From Streptomyces sp. C10-9-1 (GTDB taxonomy: Bacteria > Actinomycetota > Actinomycetes > Streptomycetales > Streptomycetaceae): a stretch of 64,000 nucleotides of DNA. Of the stretch, positions 52,949 through 62,424 are shown piece after piece. The stretch is from the NCBI RefSeq assembly GCF_024497955.1, contig NZ_JANHKP010000004.1:310001-374000 (forward strand), in the 5' to 3' direction. How positions within the stretch are numbered: position 1 is the stretch's first letter; each line of letters begins with the position of its first letter. The notes beneath the pieces are model-generated. The model was not told where the DNA came from and searched no databases. It saw only the letters and a program-made list of their open reading frames with translations. Made by a program: the position numbers and the translations under genes.

Positions 52949-53620
52949 TCAGGAGGCCAGTGCCAGCGCCTCGGCGACCGCCTCCGCCAGGGTGTCGACC
53001 ACGGGCACCCCCGCGGTCCGCAGGCTCGCCCTGCTGTGTGAGCCGCCGGTGTAGAGCACCGCCCGTGCGCCGACATGGGCCGCGGCGATCGCGTCGTCGA
53101 CCGCGTCGCCGATCACCACGGTGCGCCGGGGGGACACGCCCTCCAGGGCCCCGAGATGGCGCTCCATGTGCGCCGCCTTGGACCCGCCGGAGGGGCCCCG
53201 GCGCCCTTCGACCCGGACGAACCGGCTCTCGATCCCGTACCCCCGCACGACCGGGACCAGATCATCGTGGCCGTACATGCTCAACAGGGACTGGCTGCGG
53301 CCCGCCTCCTGCCACGCGCCCAGCAGCTGCTCCACGCCCTCGGTCAGCCCGCAGCCGGGCCGCCGGTCGGTGTAGTGCCGGTGGAAGGCGGCGTCCATGA
53401 CCTGCCACTCGGCCTCGGTCGGCAGGCGCCCCATGAGCCGCTCGTAGAAGCGGGGCACGGGGACGCAGTACAGCTCGCGGTAGCGCTCCAGGGTGATCGG
53501 CGCGAGGCCGATCTCCTCGAAGGCGGCGTTGGTCGCCCCGATGACCGCGGTGATGTCGTCGAGCAGTGTGCCGTTCCAGTCCCACACCAGGTGGGCGACC
53601 GGGTTCCCCGTGTTCTCCAT
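52949..53620 (-). CDS. HAD-superfamily hydrolase
   Basis: The 223-residue protein has HAD motif I WDWNGTLLDD with nucleophile Asp14. The second acidic position (normally Asp) is Asn16. Motif II lies near LLSMYGHDD, and motifs III/IV near GGSKAAHMERHL and VIGDAVDDAIAA. Phosphoglycolate-phosphatase-like proteins are closest in overall shape. The Asp-to-Asn change at the acid/base position recurs in this actinobacterial group to my knowledge, but it makes a standard phosphatase mechanism uncertain. The start is ATG 53620. Confidence 0.88.
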   Translation of the reverse strand: MENTGNPVAHLVWDWNGTLLDDITAVIGATNAAFEEIGLAPITLERYRELYCVPVPRFYERLMGRLPTEAEWQVMDAAFHRHYTDRRPGCGLTEGVEQLLGAWQEAGRSQSLLSMYGHDDLVPVVRGYGIESRFVRVEGRRGPSGGSKAAHMERHLGALEGVSPRRTVVIGDAVDDAIAAAHVGARAVLYTGGSHSRASLRTAGVPVVDTLAEAVAEALALAS

Positions 53621-53699
53621 CCGCTACACGGTACCGGGAGCCTCCGACGGCGCCCGGGGCGCGGGCCGGGGCGGCGGGCGCCCGGCGGGGTGCGGGCCG

Positions 53700-54206
53700 T
53701 CAGCCGACGAGGCCCGGGATCTCCTGGACGCCGAACCACAGCAGCTCGTGGTCCTCGGCCCCGTCGACGGTGAACTGCGCGTCGTCGTCCCCGTGGTCGG
53801 CCGCGCCGAGCGCGTCCACGGCGGCGGAGACGTCGTCGACCGCCTCGCGGGCGTCGACGTGGACCGCGGCGGCCTTGGCCATCGGGACGGCGGCGGCGAT
53901 CCGCACCTCGCCGAGGGCCGCCGCCTGGAGGGCCTGGTCCGGGTCGGCCACGGCCTCCCGGTCGGGGACGTCGACGGCGACGACGACCCGCCGCCGCGGA
54001 GCGTCGGGCGCACCGGCCAGCAGACGCAGGGAGGCGGCCGCGGCGCGGTTCAGCGCCGCGTACTCCAGCTCCTCGATGTCGTCCGAGACGTACCACTCGC
54101 GCAGCCCCGGGGTGACGGCGTACGCGGCCAGCGGGCCGGGTCCCAGCTCACCCGCCCGGTACGCCTCGGCGAGACCGGGGATGGTCAGGGGGACGTAGAC
54201 GCGCAT
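53700..54206 (-). CDS. DUF6912-like conserved actinobacterial protein
   Basis: The 168-residue protein begins MRVYVPLTIPGLAEAYRAGELG and contains EYAALNRAAAASLRLL and a final LLWFGVQEIPGLVG. It is an acidic, Ala/Asp-rich globular protein with no signal or membrane helix, conserved in actinobacteria as a family of unknown function. It lies 79 bp upstream of the HAD gene on the same strand, perhaps in the same unit. A small inverted repeat TCACC-N6-GGTGA (54345-54360) is in its upstream region. Confidence 0.82.
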   Translation of the reverse strand: MRVYVPLTIPGLAEAYRAGELGPGPLAAYAVTPGLREWYVSDDIEELEYAALNRAAAASLRLLAGAPDAPRRRVVVAVDVPDREAVADPDQALQAAALGEVRIAAAVPMAKAAAVHVDAREAVDDVSAAVDALGAADHGDDDAQFTVDGAEDHELLWFGVQEIPGLVG

Positions 54207-54488
54207 GGCTGGCCGCTTTCGTAGTCGGGGACGCGCCCCCAGGATACGTGCGGCGTCCCCGATCGAAGGGCCTCTCCCGGGGGCTGCCCCGTCCACCCCG
54301 GCCCCCGTGCGGGCGCCCTGCGCCCGGGCCCCTGGCGGCCGCTCTCACCCTGATAGGTGAAATCGGCCCCCAGGGCGGGCGGAGGCGGGGGGCGTTGCGG
54401 CGCCCTGCCCGACGCCGTACAAGTTCCCCGTCGAAGCTACTCCCCGGTATGGATACCGGGACGGACCAGCGCATCGGGGGCGATCCGC

Positions 54489-54914
54489 ATGGACAGGACG
54501 CACAGGACACGGCCGGCAGGGCGGTACGACCAGCGCCGGCCCGCCGCGGCAGCGGCGGCGGCGCTCACCCGCGCCCGCGGCAGGCAGCGCAAACCGCACT
54601 ACTGGTTCGCCGACCGCCTGCTGGCGGTGCTGAGCGGCCGCCGCCCGGTGCACTGGATGCTGGGGCACACCGTCGGGGAGGCGTACGAGCAGCTGGTCCG
54701 CCTGGCCCCGGGAGCCCCGCTGTGCCCCGAGGACCGGGTGACCCCGGTCGTCCGGCACTGCGGCGAGTTCCATCCGGGGCCCGGGGTGATCGAGGCCTTC
54801 GCCCGGATCGGGTGGGGCGAGCGGGTCACGGCCATGGCCTTCCGCCTGGAGCAGGGGGAGGACCTGCGCTGGCGCTGCGCCGCCGTCGAACTCGGCGGTG
54901 AGCGCACCCGGTGA
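54489..54914 (+). CDS. Rv3235-family conserved protein
   Basis: The 141-residue protein has a basic N-terminus and a conserved core: HYWFADRLLAVLSGRRPVHWMLGHTVGEAYEQLVRL, then GVIEAFARIGWGERVTAMAFRLEQ and RWRCAAVEL. This is the Rv3235 family, which lies next to secA in many actinobacteria and has no known function. GGGGGC precedes ATG 54489. It converges on secA. Confidence 0.85.
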   Translation: MDRTHRTRPAGRYDQRRPAAAAAAALTRARGRQRKPHYWFADRLLAVLSGRRPVHWMLGHTVGEAYEQLVRLAPGAPLCPEDRVTPVVRHCGEFHPGPGVIEAFARIGWGERVTAMAFRLEQGEDLRWRCAAVELGGERTR

Positions 54915-55368
54915 GCAGGGCGGGAGGTGGTCCGGTGCGGGGGGGCCGGGAGGTGGTCCGGTGCGGGGGCCGGGCGGGGGGCCGGTGCGAGCCCTTGCAC
55001 GACCGTTTCGGGCCGGCCCCGGAACGGGCGCGGCAGCGGGGACCGGGGCCCTCGCCCGGGGCCTCCGTACGGCCTCAGGGGACGTACCGGGCGGTCCCAC
55101 CGGCGGGCCCACCCACCGCGGGCGCCCGGCCCGGCGGGGCGGGGCCGGGCGGATCGGGCCGAAGGCAGGCGGTGCGGGCACCCGGAGCCCCGCACCCCTG
55201 TCCCGGGGCCGCGCGGCCCCGGGGCACGGCGGCCGCCTTCGGCGCCTGTACGGCCGCCGGAGCGCCGCGGACGGGCGCCCGGCCCGGAGGCACCCGGGCA
55301 CCGGTGTGCGGGCCGCCGGTGCCCGCCCACCGGCCGAGGAGGGCCGGGGCAGGGGCGCGGGGGAACGG
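54915..55368. other. Extremely GC-rich intergenic region with a 23-bp direct repeat
   Basis: No gene is supported between the Rv3235-like gene and the secA terminator. A 23-bp direct repeat starts at 54921 and 54947 (period 26; core GGGAGGTGGTCCGGTGCGGG). All long open frames here are artefacts of near-absent A and T. Confidence 0.6.
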
Positions 55369-55407
55369 CGTCGGGGCCGCACACCGGGAGGGTGTGCGGC
55401 CCCGACG
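55369..55407. terminator. Terminator of secA
   Basis: A perfect 17-bp stem (55369-55385 with 55391-55407) and 5-nt loop, 20 bp past the secA stop. Confidence 0.88.
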
Positions 55408-55427
55408 GACGGGCCCGGGCTCCGGGG

Positions 55428-58241
55428 CTACTTCTTGCGGCGGCGGCCGCCGCCCTTCGCGGCCTTGCGGCGCTCGGCACGGGTCATGCCGCCCGAGGAC
55501 GCGGGCGCCGAGCCGTCACCGGCGAAGTCGCCCTCGACGACGCCGCCCTCACCGTCCACCGTCGGGGCGGAGAAGTGCAGGCGGTCGGGGCGCTGCGGGG
55601 CGTCCAGCCCCTTGGCGCGGATCTCGGGGCGCGCCCCGGCCGGAACCGCGTCCTTCTTGGCGAGCGAGGGCTTCTCGGCCTGCTCCTCGACGGGGACCTC
55701 CTCGACCTGCTGCTCGACCTGGACCTCCAGGTTGAACAGGTAGCCGACGGACTCCTCCTTGATGCCCTCCATCATCGCGGTGAACATGTCGAAGCCCTCG
55801 CGCTGGTACTCGACCAGCGGGTCCTTCTGCGCCATGGCGCGCAGGCCGATGCCCTCCTGGAGGTAGTCCATCTCGTAGAGGTGCTCACGCCACTTGCGGT
55901 CCAGGACGGACAGCACGACCCGGCGCTCCAGCTCGCGCATGATCTCGGAGCCGAGCTGCTTCTCGCGCTCCGCGTACTGCTCGTGGACGTCCTCCTTGAT
56001 CCTCTCGGCGATGAACTCGGCCGTGATCCCGGCACGGTCGCCGACCTCGTCCTCCAGCTCCTCGACGGTGACCTTCACCGGGTAGAGCTGCTTGAAGGCG
56101 CCCCACAGCCGGTCGAGGTCCCACTCCTCGGCGAAGCCCTCGACGGTCTCCGCCTGGATGTAGGCGTCGATGGTGTCGTCCATGAAGTTTCCGACGTGCT
56201 CGTGGAGGTCCTCGCCCTCCAGGACCCGGCGGCGCTCGCCGTAGATGACCTCGCGCTGGCGGTTGAGCACCTCGTCGTACTTCAGGACGTTCTTGCGCGT
56301 CTCGAAGTTCTGCTGCTCGACCTGGGACTGCGCGGAGGCGATCGCGCGCGTCACCATCTTGTTCTCGATCGGGACGTCGTCCGGGACGTTCGCCATGGCC
56401 ATGACCCGCTCGACCATCTGGGCCTTGAACAGGCGCATCAGGTCGTCGCCGAGGGAGAGGTAGAAGCGGGACTCGCCCGGGTCGCCCTGACGGCCGCTGC
56501 GGCCGCGCAGCTGGTTGTCGATACGGCGCGACTCGTGGCGCTCGGTGCCGAGGACGTACAGGCCGCCGAGGTCCTTGACCTCGTCGTGCTCCGCCTTCAC
56601 CGCGGACTCGGCGCGCTCCAGGGCCGCCGGGAGGGCCGCGGCCCACTCCTCGACATGGTCGACCGGGTCCAGCCCGCGCTGGCGCAGCTCGGCCTCCGCC
56701 AGGTCGTCCGGGTTGCCGCCGAGCTTGATGTCGGTGCCTCGGCCGGCCATGTTCGTCGCGACGGTGACCGCGCCGCGGCGACCGGCCTGGGCGACGATCG
56801 AGGCCTCGCGCTCGTGGTTCTTCGCGTTGAGGACCTCGTGCTGGATACCGCGCTTGCTGAGCTGCTGCGAGAGGTACTCGGACTTCTCCACGGAGGTCGT
56901 GCCGACGAGGATCGGCTGGCCCTTCTCGTGCTTCTCGGCGATGTCGTCGACGACGGCGGCGAACTTCGCGATCTCGGTGCGGTAGATCAGGTCCGACTGG
57001 TCCATGCGGACCATCGGCTTGTTCGTCGGGATCGGGACGACGCCGAGCTTGTAGATCTGGTGGAACTCGGCCGCCTCGGTCATCGCCGTACCGGTCATGC
57101 CGGAGAGCTTGTCGTAGAGGCGGAAGAAGTTCTGGAGGGTGATCGTGGCGAGCGTCTGGTTCTCGTCCTTGATCGGCACCCCCTCCTTGGCCTCGATCGC
57201 CTGGTGCATGCCCTCGTTGTAGCGGCGGCCCGCGAGGATACGGCCCGTGTGCTCGTCGACGATCATGACCTCGCCGTCCATGACGACGTAGTCCTTGTCG
57301 TTCTTGAACAGCTCCTTCGCCTTGATGGCGTTGTTGAGGTAGCCGACGAGAGGCGTGTTGACGGACTCGTAGAGGTTGTCGATGCCGAGCCAGTCCTCGA
57401 CCTTGGCGACACCCGACTCGTGGATGGCCACGGTCCGCTTCTTCTCGTCGACCTCGTAGTCGCCGGTCTCCTCGATGCCCTTGAGCGGGTTGCCCGCCTC
57501 GCCCTTGGTGAGGCGGGTCACCAGCTTGGCGAAGTCGCCGTACCACTTGGTGGCCTGGTCGGCGGGGCCGGAGATGATCAGCGGCGTGCGGGCCTCGTCG
57601 ACGAGGATGGAGTCGACCTCGTCGACGCAGGCGAAGTTGTGGCCGCGCTGGACGAGCTCGTCCTTGGACCACGCCATGTTGTCGCGCAGGTAGTCGAAAC
57701 CGAACTCGTTGTTCGTGCCGTAGGTGATGTCGCAGTTGTACTGCTCACGGCGCTGCGCGGGGGTCATGTTGGCGAGGATGCAGCCGACCTCCAGGCCCAG
57801 GAAGCGGTGCACCCGGCCCATGAGCTCGGAGTCGCGCTCGGCGAGGTAGTCGTTGACGGTGATCAGGTGGACGCCCTTGCCGGAGAGTGCGTTCAGGTAG
57901 GCCGGCAGCGTGCCGACGAGCGTCTTGCCCTCGCCGGTCTTCATCTCGGCGACGTAGCCGAGGTGCAGCGCGGCGCCGCCCATGATCTGCACGTCGTAGT
58001 GGCGCTGGCCGAGGACGCGCTTGGCCCCCTCGCGGACGGTCGCGAAGGCCTCGGGCATCAGGTCGTCGAGGCTCTCGCCGTCGGCGTAGCGCTGCTTGTA
58101 CTCCTCCGTGAGGGCGCGCAACTCGGCGTCGGAGAGGTCGACGAAATCCTCTTCGATGGAGTTGACCTGGTCCGCGATGCGGTGCAGTTTGCGCAGGATC
58201 TTGCCTTCGCCTGCACGCATGAGCTTGTTGAAGACGGACAC
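55428..58241 (-). CDS. secA: Preprotein translocase ATPase SecA
   Basis: The 937-residue motor drives preproteins through SecYEG. Motifs: Walker A KTGEGKTL (about 101-108), [19 protein letters not shown], the helicase-like [10 protein letters not shown] and [10 protein letters not shown], and the scaffold/wing region. The C-terminus is basic ([17 protein letters not shown]) and lacks the CxCxSGx5CH zinc site found in E. coli SecA, as usual in actinobacteria. GTG 58241 begins [14 protein letters not shown]. It is monocistronic. Confidence 0.97.
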   Translation of the reverse strand: MSVFNKLMRAGEGKILRKLHRIADQVNSIEEDFVDLSDAELRALTEEYKQRYADGESLDDLMPEAFATVREGAKRVLGQRHYDVQIMGGAALHLGYVAEMKTGEGKTLVGTLPAYLNALSGKGVHLITVNDYLAERDSELMGRVHRFLGLEVGCILANMTPAQRREQYNCDITYGTNNEFGFDYLRDNMAWSKDELVQRGHNFACVDEVDSILVDEARTPLIISGPADQATKWYGDFAKLVTRLTKGEAGNPLKGIEETGDYEVDEKKRTVAIHESGVAKVEDWLGIDNLYESVNTPLVGYLNNAIKAKELFKNDKDYVVMDGEVMIVDEHTGRILAGRRYNEGMHQAIEAKEGVPIKDENQTLATITLQNFFRLYDKLSGMTGTAMTEAAEFHQIYKLGVVPIPTNKPMVRMDQSDLIYRTEIAKFAAVVDDIAEKHEKGQPILVGTTSVEKSEYLSQQLSKRGIQHEVLNAKNHEREASIVAQAGRRGAVTVATNMAGRGTDIKLGGNPDDLAEAELRQRGLDPVDHVEEWAAALPAALERAESAVKAEHDEVKDLGGLYVLGTERHESRRIDNQLRGRSGRQGDPGESRFYLSLGDDLMRLFKAQMVERVMAMANVPDDVPIENKMVTRAIASAQSQVEQQNFETRKNVLKYDEVLNRQREVIYGERRRVLEGEDLHEHVGNFMDDTIDAYIQAETVEGFAEEWDLDRLWGAFKQLYPVKVTVEELEDEVGDRAGITAEFIAERIKEDVHEQYAEREKQLGSEIMRELERRVVLSVLDRKWREHLYEMDYLQEGIGLRAMAQKDPLVEYQREGFDMFTAMMEGIKEESVGYLFNLEVQVEQQVEEVPVEEQAEKPSLAKKDAVPAGARPEIRAKGLDAPQRPDRLHFSAPTVDGEGGVVEGDFAGDGSAPASSGGMTRAERRKAAKGGGRRRKK

Positions 58242-58482
58242 TGAGGCTGGTCTCCTTGCCGGTCGGGCCTGGCACTGGGTCGGTGTTGGACACTAGGCGC
58301 GGGCACGGCAGGTGGGCCCCACCGCACCGGCCATCGTAAGCGAGGACCCCGCCGCGCCGGGAGGTCCCGTGCCACGGGGGCCGGGCTGTCCGCCACCAGG
58401 TGAACGCTCGGGGGCCTCGGAAGGTGCCGGGAACGCGCGAAACTGCTCGCGTCCCCGGCCGCGGCTGAACCACAATCCCCGC

Positions 58483-59091
58483 ATGGAGCCGATCACCCTC
58501 ACCACCGAGCGACTCGTCCTGCGGCCCTTCACGGCCGAGGACACCCGGGCCGTCCACCAGGCGTGCCAGGACCCGGACATCCAGCGGTGGACGACGGTTC
58601 CCTCGCCGTACGAATGGCACCACGCCGCGGAGTTCACCGAGCAGGTCGTGCCCGACGGCTGGCGCAACGGCACCATGTGCACCTTCGCCGTGCTGCCGCG
58701 CGAGGGCGGCGAGGTGGCGGCGTCCGTCGCGGTCACCCTGCGCACCTTCTCGGGCACCTGGGAGGTCGGCTACTGGACGGCCGAGGAGCACCGCGGGCGG
58801 GGCGTCATGACGGAGGCGGTGGGCGCGGTGGCCCACTGGGCGTTCGTCCGCCTCGGCGCCACCCGGCTGGAGTGGCGCGCGGAGGTCGGCAACCGGGGCT
58901 CCCGGGCCGTGGCGGAGAAGGCGGGCTTCCGCATGGAGGGCGTGCTGCGGGCCGCCCTGGTGAACAAGGACACCCTGCGGGACGCGTGGGTGGGCTCGCT
59001 GCTCCCCTCCGACCTCGGGCTGGCCGGGACGCGCTCCTACCTGCCCGCGGCCGGGGAGGACGGCCGGGGCCCTGTCAGTGCCGCGCTCTAG
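58483..59091 (+). CDS. GNAT family N-acetyltransferase (RimJ/RimL-like)
   Basis: The 202-residue protein has the RimJ/L-type opening ITLTTERLVLRPFTAEDTRAVHQAC. The acetyl-CoA loop is in WTAEEHRGRGVMTEAVGAVAHWAF, and the closing motif is AEVGNRGSRAVAEKAGFRMEGVLR. The substrate is unknown. No ribosome-binding site precedes ATG 58483, and CACAAT lies 6 bp upstream, so the transcript may be leaderless. The next gene starts 9 bp after its stop. Confidence 0.9.
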   Translation: MEPITLTTERLVLRPFTAEDTRAVHQACQDPDIQRWTTVPSPYEWHHAAEFTEQVVPDGWRNGTMCTFAVLPREGGEVAASVAVTLRTFSGTWEVGYWTAEEHRGRGVMTEAVGAVAHWAFVRLGATRLEWRAEVGNRGSRAVAEKAGFRMEGVLRAALVNKDTLRDAWVGSLLPSDLGLAGTRSYLPAAGEDGRGPVSAAL

Positions 59092-59100
59092 GGTGCGGGC

Positions 59101-60264
59101 ATGACCACGCTGCCGTCCCCCGCCCTGGACCTGTCCGCCGACGAGGCCCGCCGCATAGCGCTGCGCGCCCAGGGGCTCCTCGGCGCCCCCGACCGGCGGG
59201 CCGGTGTCCGCGGCGTGCTGCGGAGCCTGGGCGCCGTCCAGCTCGACACCATCTCCGTGCTGGCCCGCTCCCACGAGCTCGTCCCGTACGCGCGCCTCGG
59301 CGCGGTGGGGCGCCGCACCGTGGACGAGGCCTACTGGGGCGGCGGCCGCAGCTTCGAGTACTGGTCGCACGCGGCGTGCGTGCTGCCGATCGAGGAGTGG
59401 CCGCACTTCGCCTTCCGCCGCCGCGCCTACCGCTCCCGGCCTCAGTGGTTCCAGGACCTCCCCGACGGCGCGTACGACCAGGTGATCCGTCAGCTGCGCA
59501 CCCAGGGACCGCTGACCGCCACGCAGCTCGGCGGCGCGAAGAACGGCGGCGAGTGGTGGGACTGGTCGGCCTCCAAGGTCGCCGTCGAGCGCGCCCTGAT
59601 GTACGGCGAGGTGGTGTGCACGGAGCGGCGCGGCTGGAAGCGGGTCTACGACCTGGCGGAGCGCGCGGTTCCGGATGCCCTGCTCCACGACGCGCTGGAC
59701 GACGCGGAGTGCCTGCGCCGCCTGGTCCTGCTGGCGGGCCGCGCGCTCGGGGTCGGGACGAGGTCCGACATCGCCGACTACCACCGGATCAAGGGCGAGC
59801 AGTTCGACGCGGTGGTGGCCGACTCCGGGCTGGTGCCGGTGCGGGTCGAGGGCTGGGCGAAGCCGGCCTGGGCGGACCCGGAGGCCCTGGCGGCACCGGT
59901 GCGGGGACGGCACCGCACCACCCTGCTGTCCCCCTTCGACTCGCTGATCTGGGAGCGCGCCCGCACGGAGCGGATCTTCGGCTTCGTCCACCGGCTGGAG
60001 GCGTACGTCCCCAAGCAGAAGCGGGTGCACGGCTACTTCGCGATGCCGCTGCTGGCGGGGGGCCGGCTCCGCGGCCGGGTCGACCCCGCCCGCGAGGGCG
60101 GGACGCTGGTCGCACGCCAGGTGTCGCTGGACGGGGCCGGGGCGGTGGAGCCGATGGCGCGGGCACTGCGCGAGGCCGCGACGTGGGTCGGCTGCGACAC
60201 GGTGCGCGTGGAGCGGTGCGACCGGCCCGAGCTGGCCGCCGGCCTGGTCAGGGCGCTGGGCTGA
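59101..60264 (+). CDS. YcaQ/AlkX-type DNA glycosylase, winged-helix (HTH_42) family
   Basis: The 387-residue protein belongs to the winged-helix glycosylase family of AlkZ and YcaQ (AlkX). AlkZ enzymes carry a QxQ catalytic motif, whereas YcaQ-type interstrand-crosslink glycosylases carry QxD; here it is Q47-L48-D49 in GAVQLDTISVLARSHEL. Further matches are FEYWSHAACVLPIEEWP, LLSPFDSLIWERARTERIFGF and YVPKQKRVHGYF. By family it excises bulky alkylated bases, including crosslinks. It is translationally linked to the GNAT gene by 9-bp spacing. Producer self-resistance is common in the family, but no biosynthetic cluster is adjacent. Confidence 0.9.
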   Translation: MTTLPSPALDLSADEARRIALRAQGLLGAPDRRAGVRGVLRSLGAVQLDTISVLARSHELVPYARLGAVGRRTVDEAYWGGGRSFEYWSHAACVLPIEEWPHFAFRRRAYRSRPQWFQDLPDGAYDQVIRQLRTQGPLTATQLGGAKNGGEWWDWSASKVAVERALMYGEVVCTERRGWKRVYDLAERAVPDALLHDALDDAECLRRLVLLAGRALGVGTRSDIADYHRIKGEQFDAVVADSGLVPVRVEGWAKPAWADPEALAAPVRGRHRTTLLSPFDSLIWERARTERIFGFVHRLEAYVPKQKRVHGYFAMPLLAGGRLRGRVDPAREGGTLVARQVSLDGAGAVEPMARALREAATWVGCDTVRVERCDRPELAAGLVRALG

Positions 60265-60289
60265 GGCACCCGGGCGTCGGCCCGCGTCG

Positions 60290-60310
60290 CGCCCGGCTCC
60301 GGGCCGGGCG
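60290..60310. terminator. Weak convergent terminator hairpin
   Basis: An 8-bp stem (60290-60297 with 60303-60310) lies between the convergent glycosylase and response regulator genes. Confidence 0.45.
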
Positions 60311-60348
60311 GCGCCCCCGGGCGGCGGGCGGCCCGGGAGGGCACCGGG

Positions 60349-61101
60349 TCAGCGGATCTCCAGGATCTTCTCCCGCATCGCGTACACGACGGCCTCCATG
60401 CGGGAGTGCAGCTGGAGCTTCTCCAGGATGTTGCGGACGTGGTTCTTCACGGTGTTCTCGGAGATGAACAACTCCTTGGCGATGTCGCGGTTGTTCATGC
60501 CCGTGGCGACCAGCTTGAGAACTTCCAGCTCCCGGTCGGTCAGCCGGGGCGCGGGCACCAGCCTGCGCTCGTCGGTGCGCTGGATCATCGACTTGAACTC
60601 GGTGAGCAGCTTGGACGCCATCGACGGGCTGATCTGGGACTGCCCGTCGGCGACCGCCCGGATGGCGGTGGCGACCTCGTCCGTGGAGATCTCCTTCAGC
60701 AGGTAGCCGGTGGCCCCCGCCTTGATCGCGTCGTAGAGGTCGGCCTCCTCGTCGCTGATCGTCAGCATGATGATCTTTGCGCTGGGGGCCACCTCCTTGA
60801 TGGAGGTGCAGGCCTCGATGCCGCCGCGCTTGGGCATCCGCACGTCCATCAGCACGATGTCGGGAAGCAGGTCGGCCGCCTTGTCGACGGCCTCCGCCCC
60901 GTCCCCCGCCTCGCCGACGACCTGGATGTCCTCCTCCTGCTTGAGGACGATCTCCAGCCCTCGCCGGAAGAGTGCGTGGTCGTCCACGACGAGGACCCGG
61001 ATGGGCTCCGCCTCACGGACCCCGGCCGAGCCGTCGGCCTCCGCTGCCGCACCGGCGAGGTGGCCCGCTTCGCTCTGCACAGGCCCGAAGCCGTCCGCCA
61101 T
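60349..61101 (-). CDS. NarL/FixJ-family response regulator
   Basis: The 250-residue protein has an N-terminal tail of about 33 residues, a receiver domain (IRVLVVDDHALFRRGLE; phospho-acceptor Asp86 in IVLMDVRMP; Lys in GYLLKEIST), and a LuxR-type helix-turn-helix (LTDRELEVLKLVATGMNNRDIAKELFISENTVKNHVRNIL). No histidine kinase is adjacent, so it is an orphan in this window. GGGGGAGGAA precedes ATG 61101. It is downstream of hpf but separated by a hairpin. Confidence 0.95.
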   Translation of the reverse strand: MADGFGPVQSEAGHLAGAAAEADGSAGVREAEPIRVLVVDDHALFRRGLEIVLKQEEDIQVVGEAGDGAEAVDKAADLLPDIVLMDVRMPKRGGIEACTSIKEVAPSAKIIMLTISDEEADLYDAIKAGATGYLLKEISTDEVATAIRAVADGQSQISPSMASKLLTEFKSMIQRTDERRLVPAPRLTDRELEVLKLVATGMNNRDIAKELFISENTVKNHVRNILEKLQLHSRMEAVVYAMREKILEIR

Positions 61102-61235
61102 GGTTCCTCCCCCTGAGCCGCAGCCCGAAGATCATGTCTGGTCCGCCAACGCCAGTGCGCCGCACCTCCGTTGGTCCTGCCGACGTCATGCTTTCATGCC
61201 GGGGCGGCGGATCGGGGGTCCTGCGGTCGCACGAT

Positions 61236-61273
61236 GGTGCCCCTGGGGGCGCACGGAGCGCTCCAGGGGCACC
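61236..61273. terminator. Terminator of hpf
   Basis: An 11-bp stem (61236-61246 with 61263-61273) encloses a smaller GCGC hairpin, 119 bp past the hpf stop. Confidence 0.65.
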
Positions 61274-61391
61274 GCTGTCAGGGATTCGACGGACCGTCAC
61301 ACCGCCTTCCGTACGCGGTGGGCTCCGCCGGTGCGGGAAGCCCACCGCGGACCTCCGGGGGCTGCGGGCCGCTGTCCGCCCGGTGCGGCGG

Positions 61392-62084
61392 TCAGCCGCC
61401 GAGGGCGCCTCCGGCGCCGCCGGCCTCCGCCCCGGCGAGCGGGTCGGTCTCCAGCTGGATGACGCCGTAGTCGTAGGCGTGCCGCCGGTAGACGACACTG
61501 GGGTGCTTCGTCTCGGAGTCGACGAAGAGGTAGAAGTCGTGCCCGACCAGTTCCATCTCGTAGAGGGCCTGGTCGAGGGTCATGGGCGCTGCGGTGTGCA
61601 GCTTCTCGCGGACCACCAGCGGGCCCTCGCCCTGGACCTCGAGTGATCCCATGCGCGTGGTGGGGACGGTCTCCGGCGGCTCCTCGGCGGCGACCGGCTG
61701 GCCGTTGGCGTTCAACTCGGCGACGCCGGGCACCACATCGGCCACCTCGGCCGCGGTGAGCCGTCCGTTGCCGCGCCTGTTGTGGCGCTTCTCGTGCTGC
61801 TTGCGGAGTCGTGCTTCCAGCTTTCCCGTGGCGAGATCGAGCGCTGCGTACGGGTCGGCGGCCGAGGCCTCGGCGCGGATCACCGGGCCGCGCGAGCGGA
61901 GCGTGATCTCCACCCGGTCGGAACGGTCGGCCTGCCGCGGGTTGTGCTCCTTGGACACCTCGACGTCGAGGCTGATCACCTTGCCGTCGAGCTTCTGGAT
62001 CTTGTCCAGCTTCAGCTTCTCGGCCACGTGCTTGCGGAACCGCTCGGGCACCTCGGTCTTGCGGCCCTTGACGACGATGTCCAC
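61392..62084 (-). CDS. hpf: Long-form ribosome hibernation-promoting factor
   Basis: The 230-residue protein dimerises 70S ribosomes into inactive 100S particles. The N-terminal S30AE domain (about 1-105: DIVVKGRKTEVPERFRKHVAEKLKLDKI, AALDLATGKLEARLRKQHEK) is joined by a linker to the C-terminal dimerisation domain (about 165-220: PMTLDQALYEMELVGHDFYLFVDSETKHPSVVYRRHAYDYGVIQL). Long form alone, without RMF, is the Gram-positive arrangement. I chose GTG 62084, with GGAG 9 bp upstream, rather than the open frame to 62132. Confidence 0.94.
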   Translation of the reverse strand: MDIVVKGRKTEVPERFRKHVAEKLKLDKIQKLDGKVISLDVEVSKEHNPRQADRSDRVEITLRSRGPVIRAEASAADPYAALDLATGKLEARLRKQHEKRHNRRGNGRLTAAEVADVVPGVAELNANGQPVAAEEPPETVPTTRMGSLEVQGEGPLVVREKLHTAAPMTLDQALYEMELVGHDFYLFVDSETKHPSVVYRRHAYDYGVIQLETDPLAGAEAGGAGGALGG

Positions 62085-62424
62085 GCAGAACTCCGTTCCC
62101 GGGTCGCTCCGCCCCCATCGGCTGCGGAGCATTTCCCTTTGTGCACCAGGCCCCGTCGATCACGGGGCTTCGGACGTGGTGACTTTCACCTCCTCCTCCC
62201 CGGTCGACGGGATCTCCACCCCATCGATTTTGAGTTGGTCCCTGTCCCGAAATCCCGTCCGGAAAACATGGCGGGGAGTTTCGGTGAGGCCCGGGCACCC
62301 CTTCTCACCACCGAACATAGCTCGGTGTGCGGGTCGGCGGCACCCGTTACCAGAAGGTACCTCCGATCAGGGGTTATTGCCCTCTCACTACCTGCAACGT
62401 TGCGGGTTCCCCGTCAGTTCCTGT
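62085..62424. other. hpf upstream regulatory region
   Basis: This 340-bp gap separates comF-type and hpf genes, both on the minus strand. It includes a hairpin GCCCCGT-N5-ACGGGGC near 62143-62163, a minus-strand TATGTT -10-like hexamer (62314-62319), and a perfect palindrome GCAACGTTGC (62394-62403) directly after the ComF stop. No gene is supported. Confidence 0.5.

Noticed and set aside
60349..61101. The response regulator as part of a two-component operon.
   Set aside because: No histidine kinase is adjacent; neighbours are a DNA glycosylase and hpf.
62222..62262. A DosR-type dyad near GGTCCCTGTCCCGAA upstream of hpf.
   Set aside because: Only one half matches (GTCCCGAA); the partner half is in the wrong orientation.
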